In this document: positions 6,014-12,612 of the stretch, in pieces | Numbering within the stretch: the stretch's first letter is position 1 | How the letters are laid out: every line of letters begins with the position of its first letter | Source of the DNA: Oscillospiraceae bacterium | GTDB taxonomy: Bacteria; Bacillota; Clostridia; Oscillospirales; Ruminococcaceae | Reading direction: 5' to 3' | DNA length: 12,612 bases | Assembly: GCA_022511485.1 (NCBI GenBank) | Contig: JAFLUJ010000059.1 | Coordinates: 1-12,612, forward strand | Notes under the pieces: model-generated | What the model was told of the DNA's origin: nothing | The model's input: only the letters and a program-made list of their open reading frames with translations | Database searches by the model: none | Program-made: the position numbers and the translations under genes

Positions 6014-6820
6014 CTAATTTTCATATCCGGAAGACAATTCCCAATAGCGTACAAGCTCGCTTCCCAGATCTTCAAAGCTCCATACGGCTGCTGTTTTTTC
6101 TTCATTAGCAGGGTCATTGATATAGAATCCATTTTCATCATAACCGCGGATAACTATTACATGACCGCCGAAATTTTCTCCGCTCATACCTGCCATGATT
6201 ACAACATTTTCCTTATCTATGGCAGATTTGAGTTCCTCCTCTGTTATATCGAAATTGTCAAAGGCGTGTTCGACACATTCAAATCCAAAATGTTCATATA
6301 CTTCAGCAGCGTATTTTGCGTTCAGACCGCCCCACGTTCCCACATAGTCATTTTCATAAATATACTGCATTATTTTTACGGGGTCAATATCGGAATTATG
6401 GTTAAGATAAAGATTTGCCATAGTAAGAGAAACTGCGCTGCATCCGTTTGTAGAAACTATACAATCGTCCTCATATGCCCATCGTGTATCCTTCATATAA
6501 ATGGCAGGTATCTCACTGCAGTTCAGCTCATCTTCTGTAAATGACATGGTCTTATAATTGTCTTTTTTAAATGGATAATTATATACAAAGTCAAATTTAT
6601 CCTCGTCATAATAATAAAGCTCAAGGATATTCTGCGGATACATATCTTCATTATCTGTTATGTACTTAGCCCGTTCATCCGTTTCGGCAAGGACGGCGAG
6701 CTTACCCCATTTATCATAAAACTGATGCTTTTTCTCCACCGGAACGAGCAAAGCCATGACAATAATTATTACTGCAAAGACTGATGATACTATTACGGCT
6801 GTTTTTTTATCTTCGGACAT
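6014..6820 (-). CDS. Membrane-anchored C39-like cysteine peptidase
   Basis: A 268-residue protein with one N-terminal membrane segment (about residues 9-27) and the rest predicted outside the cell. After a roughly 75-residue spacer there is a papain-like domain of the C39-like (peptidase_C39_2) type from about residue 104 (IPAIYMKDTRW...). It carries the catalytic cysteine in STNGCSAVSLTM (C127), the histidine in FGGHVIVIRGY (H220) and the asparagine/aspartate in YINDPAN (N235/D236). All key positions are present. AGGAGG sits seven bases before the ATG. The gene is transcribed from its own promoter toward the pilin gene, which has a separate promoter. It is not a C39 peptidase-ABC fusion, as no ATPase or exporter domain is present, so bacteriocin-leader cleavage is not supported. 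Its substrate is unknown; a cell-wall or surface peptide is possible. Confidence 0.85.
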   Translation of the reverse strand: MSEDKKTAVIVSSVFAVIIIVMALLVPVEKKHQFYDKWGKLAVLAETDERAKYITDNEDMYPQNILELYYYDEDKFDFVYNYPFKKDNYKTMSFTEDELNCSEIPAIYMKDTRWAYEDDCIVSTNGCSAVSLTMANLYLNHNSDIDPVKIMQYIYENDYVGTWGGLNAKYAAEVYEHFGFECVEHAFDNFDITEEELKSAIDKENVVIMAGMSGENFGGHVIVIRGYDENGFYINDPANEEKTAAVWSFEDLGSELVRYWELSSGYEN

Positions 6821-6864
6821 AATGATCCTCCTAATATTAATATTTATTTATTTCCGTTTTATTT

Positions 6865-6893
6865 ATTATATCACGTTTATATATTTTTTTCAA
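6865..6893 (-). promoter_or_regulatory. Promoter of the C39-like peptidase gene
   Basis: On the minus strand, TTGAAA (6888-6893), 17 bases, TATAAT (6865-6870). It is followed 45 bases later by the ATG with AGGAGG before it. It faces away from the carbohydrate operon promoter, with 36 AT-rich bases between the two -35 boxes. Confidence 0.75.
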
Positions 6894-6920
6894 TAGTAAT
6901 TTAAATCATACCAAAAGCCC

Positions 6921-6959
6921 TGTCATCTATTGACATTATTATAGTATATATTGTATAAT
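6921..6959 (+). promoter_or_regulatory. Promoter and candidate operator of the carbohydrate operon
   Basis: Consensus -35 TTGACA (6930-6935), an 18-base spacer and consensus -10 TATAAT (6954-6959), with the ATG 34 bases beyond. An inverted repeat TGTCA (6921-6925) and TGACA (6931-6935) overlaps the -35 and could be an operator. No regulator gene is present and no clear catabolite-response element was seen. Confidence 0.75.
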
Positions 6960-6993
6960 TAGTAAAACGGACATTTTATAAGGAGAGATAGCT

Positions 6994-8346
6994 ATGCCAA
7001 ATCCATATCTGCCAAGCTGGGAATATATCCCCGACGGCGAACCAAGAGTTTTCGGAAACAGACTTTATGTGTACGGTTCTCACGACCTTGCCGGCTCGGA
7101 CTAATTCTGCGATTTCGTCCTGAAATGCTGGAGCGCTTCTCTTGATGACCTGAACAACTGGGTCTGCCATGGAGACATTTTCCGTACAAAAGCCACCAGA
7201 GACTATCCTGCTGATACTCCCTGGACAGATGAAAGCTGCTATCTCTACGCTCCCGACGTCGTGGAAAAGGACGGCAAATACTATCTGTATGCCTATATCA
7301 TAAACTCCAAGGGATGCGTTGCGGTAAGCGACAAGCCGGAAGGTCCTTTCAAGCTGATCTCCCAATATGAATACACCATCCCCGATGAAATATGCTGCAA
7401 CGGCTGGTTCATTGACCCGGGAGTGTTAGTTGACGACGACGGACGTACCTACATCTATTGCGGATTTGAACGCTCCTTTATGGCGGAGATAAACAGCGAT
7501 AATATGTACGAAGTCCTTGACGGAAGCTGTATCGAGCATATTATCCCAATTAAAGAAGATCCCGAACACGGCTTCACCAACAAGGACGACCTTTTCTTTG
7601 AGGCTTGCTCCCCAAGAAAAATAGGGGATACATACTATCTGATATATTCACCCCAAAAGGGAAGCAGACTTGCATATGCTACTTCCGACAAGCCTACAGG
7701 TCCGTTTAGATACAGGGGATATATCGTTGACAACAGCGCGGACTATCCGGGAGGAAACGATCATGGTTCGGTGGTCTGCGTAAACGGTCAGTGGTATATT
7801 TTCTATCACAGAATGACAAACGGTACTATAATGTCCCGCCGGGGCTGTGTGGAAAAAATTGAAATACTGCCGGATGGAACTATCCCGCTGGTTGAAATGA
7901 CCTCCCTGGGATTTGAGGATTCCCTGAATCCATATAAGATCACCGATGCGGAGATCGCCTGCGTCCTTAAGGGAGGGGCAGTTATCACCGAGAAAAACGT
8001 CTTTGAGCGGGTAATAACCGGCATTACGGACGGCTGTGTGATCGGCTATAAATATTACGACTTCGGTGATGATTTCGGAAGCAGGACTATGGACTTTTCC
8101 GTAAATGTGACCGGCATGGGCTGTGACAGCGTCCTGCACATCCTTATTGACGGAGAGGACGGCGAAGAAATAGGAAGTCTCCCCATCGGCAGGAACGGGG
8201 GAGTCCTGAATACGGTGGTAAAGGCTGTCACCGGCAGACATTCGGTCTTTTTTAAAGTCACTACCGGTTATGCCGATGACTGGACGGGAGAGCCCTTTAA
8301 GCACAGATGTCTTTTTGAATTAAGATCATTTGTATTTATGAAGTGA
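6994..8346 (+). pseudogene. GH43 family glycoside hydrolase with CBM6-like tail, broken by one in-frame TAA
   Basis: Read from the ATG at 6994 (AAGGAGA upstream), the frame is open for 451 codons except for a single TAA at codon 37 (7102-7104). Similarity of pattern continues across it (LYVYGSHDLAGSD, stop, FCDFVLKCWSASLDDLNNW). The five-bladed GH43 signature is otherwise complete: base D14 in IPDGEP, modulator D141 in WFIDPGV and acid E203 in FFEACS. A C-terminal domain (about residues 330-450) resembles CBM6. There is no signal peptide, so the enzyme would be cytoplasmic. An open frame from GTG 7261 to 8346 has no binding site, lacks D14 and lacks the first blade, so it should be inactive. 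The likely ancestral activity is arabinofuranosidase or xylosidase. It could be a recent loss, a sequencing or assembly error, or readthrough. Confidence 0.85.
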
Positions 8347-8358
8347 GGAGTGTATGCA

Positions 8359-9567
8359 ATGAATAAAAGATTGATTTTTAAGCTGTCTGCGGCTGTCCTG
8401 TCATTATGTATGCTTGCAGGATGCACTGCATCATCGGCTGAGACAGGGACAGATACAGAGACAGAAACAACTCAGGGGAACAATGCGGCGGTTGCCCAGA
8501 ATAATGAAATGAGGGATATGACGACTATGGAAATAGTTCGGGAAATGGAATTGGGGATCAATCTTGGAAATACCTTTGAAAGCTGTGGAAGCTGGATAAA
8601 TAATTCAAGCGTCAAAAATTATGAAACAGGCTGGGGAAGTCCTGTTATCACACAGGAAATGATACAGGGATATAAGGACTGCGGATTCAGTTCCCTGCGT
8701 GTTCCTGTGGCATGGTCAAATATGATGGGGGATAACTACACCATCAATGCAGACTATCTGGCAAGAGTAAAAGAGGTCGTGGAGTGGGCTCTGGACAGCG
8801 ATCTTTATGTTATAATGAACATCCACTGGGACGGCGGATGGTTTGAGGATTTCGGAAAGGACGATAAAAAAGACGAAGCCTTCGTAAAATACGAAAGGGT
8901 CTGGACACAGCTTACGGAAGCCTTTAAGGACTATGACGACAAGCTGATCTTTGAATCTCTTAATGAGGAAGGAGTATGGGATGACGTATGGAATCGCTAC
9001 AGCAATGCGGGTGACAAGGAAAAGGCATACGGTCTCCTGAATGACATCAATCAGAAGTTTGTGGATATTGTCCGCGGCTCAGGCGGAAACAATGAAAAGC
9101 GTCATCTGCTTATTGCCGGTTACAATACAGACATTGCTCTTACCTGCGATGAAGCATTTAAAATGCCGGACGATCCTCAGAACCGCTGTGCACTTTCGGT
9201 ACATTATTACACTCCCTCTACATTTGCTATCCTTGAAAAGGACGAAAGCTGGGGAAAGGCACGTTCCGAATGGGGAACAGAGGCTGATTTTGCCGAGCTT
9301 AACAAATATATGGATATGGTCAAGGAGCGTTTCGTTGACAAGGGCGTCCCTGTTATAATCGGAGAGTATGGCTGTCCAACTAAAAATAAAGAGCCGGAAT
9401 CTGTACGTCTGTTTATTTCATCGGTAAGTGAAGCGGCATACGCCCGGGGAATGTGTCCTATGCTCTGGGATATTACAAACCTGCACTATAACAGGCGCAG
9501 CGCGGAATTTGTTGATCCCCAGCTTCTTGAAGATATAATGAACGTGAAAAATTCCGAAAGAGAATGA
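8359..9567 (+). CDS. Lipoprotein endo-glycanase, glycoside hydrolase family 5
   Basis: A 402-residue GH5 enzyme anchored by lipid. The signal peptide ends in MLAGC (cysteine 22), followed by a Thr/Glu-rich linker to about residue 55. The TIM-barrel catalytic domain begins at MEIVREMELGINLGNTFES and has R114 in SLRVPV and H156 in NIHWDGGW. The acid/base is E203 in FESLNEE, H282 lies in SVHYY, the nucleophile is E336 in VIIGEYG and W370 lies in MLWD, so all active-site landmarks are present. Residue 204 after the acid/base is E where most relatives have P. The pattern is closest to GH5_4-like endo-glucanases and xyloglucanases, but mannanase or xylanase activity cannot be excluded. The ATG at 8359 has GAGGAG eight bases upstream, 12 bases after the GH43 stop. 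There is no dockerin or carbohydrate-binding module, so this is a cell-bound rather than cellulosomal enzyme. Confidence 0.9.
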   Translation: MNKRLIFKLSAAVLSLCMLAGCTASSAETGTDTETETTQGNNAAVAQNNEMRDMTTMEIVREMELGINLGNTFESCGSWINNSSVKNYETGWGSPVITQEMIQGYKDCGFSSLRVPVAWSNMMGDNYTINADYLARVKEVVEWALDSDLYVIMNIHWDGGWFEDFGKDDKKDEAFVKYERVWTQLTEAFKDYDDKLIFESLNEEGVWDDVWNRYSNAGDKEKAYGLLNDINQKFVDIVRGSGGNNEKRHLLIAGYNTDIALTCDEAFKMPDDPQNRCALSVHYYTPSTFAILEKDESWGKARSEWGTEADFAELNKYMDMVKERFVDKGVPVIIGEYGCPTKNKEPESVRLFISSVSEAAYARGMCPMLWDITNLHYNRRSAEFVDPQLLEDIMNVKNSERE

Positions 9568-9587
9568 TCTGAGAAAGGATAATTACT

Positions 9588-10931
9588 ATGAAGATATTCC
9601 GCAAAGCTGCCGCACTTGCATTGTCACTGCTGATCGTTCCGGGGTTTATCTCCTATAAAAGCGATACTCTTGCAGCAGATACGAATGCAGCGAAGAAGCA
9701 GACCTCTCTGACAGAATCGCTTCCAAAGAGCAAGCTCAAAGACAAGACGGTGAAATGGCTTTACTTCTACGACCCCTGGAGCAATGATGCAACGCCCTTT
9801 AACAAGTCGGCGGCAGAGACTTTCAGTAAAAAATACGGCGGAAAGATAGATGTCCGTTTTACCACATGGGGTACAAGATTCAACGATCTGGCAACGATGA
9901 TACTTGGCGGAGAGGGTATTGATCTTTTCCAGGGAATGGAGGCGCCGTTGACATCTTCTGTCAGCAGCACCATGTTTCAGAGCTATGATAAATACGTGGA
10001 TTGGGAAAGTCCCATATGGAGCAGCGTAAAGGATCTGAATGACCCATATGTCATCGGCAAAAAGCATTACCTTATGAATTGTTATCTTGAAGAGGAATAC
10101 GTGGTCTTCTACAACAAGAACACCATTAAGGACAACGGGTTTACCGATCCCTGGAAGCTTTACAAAAACGACAAATGGACTATGAGCAGGTTTGCGTCCA
10201 TGCTGAATAAGTTTGTGGACGAGGACAACGAAAGATACGGTCTTGACGGCTGGTCTAATGTTATTCCGCTGTCAACTGTGGGCGGTGTTCCTGCCGTATC
10301 ACTCAAAAACGGAAAGTTTGCAAGCAACGTCAATGATCCTGCTTTCAGGCGGTCTATGAATTATCAGTATCAGTTGTATCAGAAGGGTCTTGTTCTTGAT
10401 AAGTCCGTTTTCAATTACAGTTCTCAGGAGCAGTTTTTATCCGAGGGAAAGGAGCTTTTCTATATTGCTCCTACGGAAGCCTTTGAATGGTTCGGAGACC
10501 TTGATGATATAGGTATCGTTCCCATACCCAGGGACAGCAAGTCGGATAAGTATTATCACAATGCAAGGATCGACAGCTATGAACTCTGCCGGGGTGCGGA
10601 TAATCCAAAAGGAGCGGTACGTCTTATAGAGTGTCTTATCGCTTCATACAGTGACGAAAGCGTAAGGACAAAGCTGGATAATTATTATAAGACAGAGTAT
10701 GGCTGGACGGATGATATGATAAAACGCAGGGCTGAGATACGCCGTCTTGCACAGAAAAATCCGGTGGTGGACATTTCAAATATACTGCCGTCAGATACAA
10801 GATCGGTGCTGACGGAAATGCTGAATATGCCTCTTGAGGGGACAAAGTGGTTCTCCGCTGTGAAACAGGCGGGGGCATTGGAGCTTCTTATCTCGGAAGC
10901 AAATGATGAACTGGCGGCGGCTGCAAAATAA
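9588..10931 (+). CDS. ABC transporter extracellular substrate-binding protein (family 1), no lipobox
   Basis: A 447-residue sugar-type substrate-binding protein. It has a basic, hydrophobic signal (residues 1-22) and a lobe with DVRFTTWGTRFNDLATMILG and GIDLFQG. Later, YLEEEYVVFYNKNTIKDNGF followed by DPWKLYKNDKWTMSRFASML is the characteristic stretch of oligosaccharide-binding members. It is expected to capture oligosaccharides released by the GH5 enzyme and hand them to an ABC permease. In Gram-positive bacteria such proteins are normally lipid-anchored, but here no cysteine occurs near the signal: the relevant spot reads GFISYKSD. Tyr23 is encoded TAT (9654-9656), one transition from TGT. 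It may be released after a type I signal cut near LAAD. AAAGGAT precedes the ATG, 20 bases after the GH5 stop. No permease genes are in the window. Confidence 0.88.
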   Translation: MKIFRKAAALALSLLIVPGFISYKSDTLAADTNAAKKQTSLTESLPKSKLKDKTVKWLYFYDPWSNDATPFNKSAAETFSKKYGGKIDVRFTTWGTRFNDLATMILGGEGIDLFQGMEAPLTSSVSSTMFQSYDKYVDWESPIWSSVKDLNDPYVIGKKHYLMNCYLEEEYVVFYNKNTIKDNGFTDPWKLYKNDKWTMSRFASMLNKFVDEDNERYGLDGWSNVIPLSTVGGVPAVSLKNGKFASNVNDPAFRRSMNYQYQLYQKGLVLDKSVFNYSSQEQFLSEGKELFYIAPTEAFEWFGDLDDIGIVPIPRDSKSDKYYHNARIDSYELCRGADNPKGAVRLIECLIASYSDESVRTKLDNYYKTEYGWTDDMIKRRAEIRRLAQKNPVVDISNILPSDTRSVLTEMLNMPLEGTKWFSAVKQAGALELLISEANDELAAAAK

Positions 10932-10969
10932 ACACGCTATCGCTTGTCAATTAAAAAGGAGGACTTTCT

Positions 10970-12439
10970 ATGCAGTACAAAAACCCGGTAGTAAAAGGCT
11001 TTTATCCCGACCCAAGCGTCTGCTTTGCGGACGGCAAATTCTACATGGTATGCAGCTCGTTTCAGTATTTTCCCGGAGTGCCGCTTTTTGAAAGCGACGA
11101 TCTTGTAAACTGGACGCAGATAGGCTATGTCCTTACAAGAAAAAGTCAGGTCATGCTTGACAAGATAAACAGCTCCGGAGGAGTTTTCGCTCCCACCATA
11201 AGATACAATAACGGCAGATTCTATATGGTGACTACCAACGATACCACTCACCAGAATTTCTATGTTTATACGGACGACATCCACGGCGAATGGTCAGAGC
11301 CGATATATGTTGACCAGGGCGGCATTGACCCGTCCCTGTACTTCGAGGACGGACATACCTACTTTATGAGCAACGGTACCGACGACGAGGGCAATGGCGG
11401 AGTAGTCCAGTGTGAAATAAACATTGAGACGGGAGAAAAGCTGTCTCCCAGCAAGTCCATCTGGCAGGGAAGCGGCGGAAGATTCCTTGAAAGTCCTCAC
11501 CTTTATAAGATCGGAGACTGGTACTATCTTATGGCTGCCGAGGGCGGCACAGAGTACGGACACATGATAACCTACGCCCGTTCAAAGACCATCTGGGGAG
11601 AGTTTGAGGGGTATCCCCAAAATCCCGTTATCACAAACAGAAACAAAGCTCCCTACATAATTCAGGGTATAGGTCACGGAGATCTGATACAGGATAAAAA
11701 CGGAGACTGGCATATCCTATGTCTTGGTTTCCGTCAGATGCACATATGGATGGCGTATCACCATCTGGGACGTGAGGTTTTCCTCGTTCCGGTGACCTTC
11801 CATGAGGACGGCTGGTTCACTGCCGGACGGGACGGCACTGCTGCCAAGCACTATGACATGAAGGGAAACTTCCTTCAGACAGAGAAAATGGAGTACACCT
11901 TTGAGAACACCGACTGGGACAAGGAATGGTGCTTCCTGCGTTTTCCCAACGAGAAAAATTACGAGCTGTACGAAGACAGAGCTGTTCTTCACGGCACTGG
12001 TATAACTCTTGACGATGTGGATTCTCCCACTTTTATTGCTATGCGTCAGCGGGATTTCTGCTTTGAGCTTTCCTGCGATGTTGACGTTGACCAGGGAGAA
12101 GGCGGCATCACAATGTATATGTCCGAAAACGAGCATTACGAGGTTGCTGTAAGGAAATCCGGAGAGGGATATGAAGCTATCCTGAGGCTCAATATCGGAG
12201 GAATAAAGCACGTACAGAGCAAAGTCCCTCTTGAAGGGGGAAGCACTAATCTGATAATCCGGGCAGATAATTTCGGATATAATTTCCTCTTTGAAAACGG
12301 CGGAGAGGTCTTTCTTGGCAACGGAGCGACGAAGTATCTTTCCACAGAGGTAGCAGGAGGCTTCACGGGAGTAATGATCGGTCTCTATGCTGTAAATGGC
12401 AATACGGAGTTTACGAATTTTAAATGTTTGTATAATTGA
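10970..12439 (+). CDS. Beta-xylosidase-like enzyme, glycoside hydrolase family 43
   Basis: A 489-residue GH43 enzyme with an intact active site: base D14 in FYPDPSV, modulator D120 in GGIDPSL and acid E174 in FLESPHLYK. The conserved IQGIGHGDLIQD (H236) is typical of the beta-xylosidase group (XynB/SXA-like, GH43_11/12). The propeller spans about residues 1-305. A beta-sandwich C-terminal domain (from about 310, with DSPTFIAMRQRDFCFELSCDVD) matches the xylosidase C-terminal domain that closes the active site. There is no signal peptide, so it probably hydrolyses imported xylo- or arabinoxylo-oligosaccharides in the cytoplasm. AAGGAGG nine bases before the ATG is the best binding site in the operon. 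The gene follows the binding-protein gene after 38 bases with no terminator. It is somewhat shorter than well-known members (about 530 residues). Arabinofuranosidase activity is an alternative. Confidence 0.93.
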   Translation: MQYKNPVVKGFYPDPSVCFADGKFYMVCSSFQYFPGVPLFESDDLVNWTQIGYVLTRKSQVMLDKINSSGGVFAPTIRYNNGRFYMVTTNDTTHQNFYVYTDDIHGEWSEPIYVDQGGIDPSLYFEDGHTYFMSNGTDDEGNGGVVQCEINIETGEKLSPSKSIWQGSGGRFLESPHLYKIGDWYYLMAAEGGTEYGHMITYARSKTIWGEFEGYPQNPVITNRNKAPYIIQGIGHGDLIQDKNGDWHILCLGFRQMHIWMAYHHLGREVFLVPVTFHEDGWFTAGRDGTAAKHYDMKGNFLQTEKMEYTFENTDWDKEWCFLRFPNEKNYELYEDRAVLHGTGITLDDVDSPTFIAMRQRDFCFELSCDVDVDQGEGGITMYMSENEHYEVAVRKSGEGYEAILRLNIGGIKHVQSKVPLEGGSTNLIIRADNFGYNFLFENGGEVFLGNGATKYLSTEVAGGFTGVMIGLYAVNGNTEFTNFKCLYN

Positions 12440-12474
12440 TGAGTAAATCATAATTTAGCAGCAAGGACACACTT

Positions 12475-12499
12475 CAATTTTGCGCTGTGCGCAAAATTG
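12475..12499 (+). terminator. Perfect hairpin downstream of the carbohydrate operon
   Basis: CAATTTTGCGC (12475-12485) and GCGCAAAATTG (12489-12499) form an 11-bp stem with loop TGT, 36 bases past the last stop codon. It is followed by TCTAG rather than a T-run, so termination may be weak or the hairpin may protect the 3' end. Confidence 0.5.
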
Positions 12500-12509
12500 T
12501 CTAGCTGGT

Positions 12510-12603
12510 CCAGCGCAGCTGGCGCTGGTCAGGATTCCAAAGGGCGGAAGCCCTTTGGTCGCGCTCCGCAGAGCGCGAAATCCTTTCCCGCGCCCGCAGG
12601 CGC
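12510..12603. repeat. Inverted-repeat array with three-way junction (continues to window edge)
   Basis: CCAGCGC (12510-12516) pairs with GCGCTGG (12522-12528). AGGATT (12531-12536) then pairs with AATCCT (12579-12584). Between those two strands lie exactly two hairpins: 12537-12545/12550-12558 (9 bp, loop GGAA) and 12559-12566/12571-12578 (8 bp, loop CGCA). No base is unpaired at the junction. A further hairpin, GCGCC (12590-12594) with GGCGC (12599-12603), also has loop CGCA. GCTGG (12504-12508) can compete for CCAGC (12510-12514). No coding frame or known motif is apparent. Confidence 0.75.
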
Positions 12604-12612
12604 ATCGTTTGG

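Noticed and set aside
6014..6820. Bacteriocin-processing C39 exporter
   Set aside because: Only a C39-like peptidase domain and one membrane segment are present. There is no ABC ATPase, transporter helices or double-glycine precursor gene nearby.
7648..8304. 218-residue minus-strand open frame
   Set aside because: It is antisense to the CBM6-like and catalytic parts of the interrupted GH43 and has no recognisable protein features.
7261..8346. Independent gene starting at GTG 7261
   Set aside because: It is the in-frame remainder of the GH43 gene, has no ribosome binding site, and lacks the first propeller blade with the catalytic base.
11717..12451. 244-residue minus-strand open frame
   Set aside because: It is a shadow of the intact GH43 gene, whose catalytic and C-terminal domains are in the plus frame. 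No domain is recognised in the shadow.

Overview
The window looks like chromosome of an anaerobic, low-to-mid GC Firmicute of the Ruminococcus / Oscillospiraceae type. This is inferred from gene content (a GerA-type spore-germination operon, a type IV prepilin-like protein, plant-polysaccharide glycoside hydrolases with a substrate-binding protein), strong AGGAGG-like ribosome binding sites and TTGACA/TATAAT promoters. No rRNA, tRNA, CRISPR array, transposase or phage gene was found.

Region 1 (1-5265) is a spore-membrane locus. A minus-strand pair, a DUF421/YetF-like membrane protein (698-1372) followed by a small DUF4363-like membrane protein (188-565), diverges from a plus-strand GerA-type receptor operon: A subunit (1510-2991), B subunit/permease (3129-4190) and C lipoprotein (4183-5244). 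Together these would sense germinants in the spore inner membrane and possibly tune that membrane.

Region 2 (5361-6893) holds two separately promoted minus-strand genes: a single prepilin-like protein (5400-5888) with its own terminator, and a membrane-anchored C39-like cysteine peptidase (6014-6820). The pilin promoter has a helically phased direct repeat just upstream of its -35.

Region 3 (6921-12499) is a plus-strand carbohydrate operon with one strong promoter: a GH43 gene interrupted by one in-frame TAA, a lipoprotein GH5 endo-glycanase, an ABC substrate-binding protein lacking a lipobox cysteine, and an intact cytoplasmic GH43 beta-xylosidase-like enzyme. The layout suggests that surface GH5 cleaves a hemicellulose or glucan chain, the binding protein captures oligosaccharides, and cytosolic GH43 enzymes finish them. 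No permease or regulator lies in the window.

The most unusual signal is not a gene. Four gene-free stretches (1-189, 576-710, 3013-3086, 12475-12603) are packed with short, mostly perfect inverted repeats with tiny loops. In three of them the hairpins sit side by side within an outer closing stem, which draws a three- or four-way junction (cloverleaf) with almost no unpaired bases. Arms share words: a 15-base core occurs twice in the first array, and GGTTTTGC occurs in two arrays. I do not recognise these as a named element. They could be a repeat family, a family of structured 3' UTRs, or sites bound as cruciforms.
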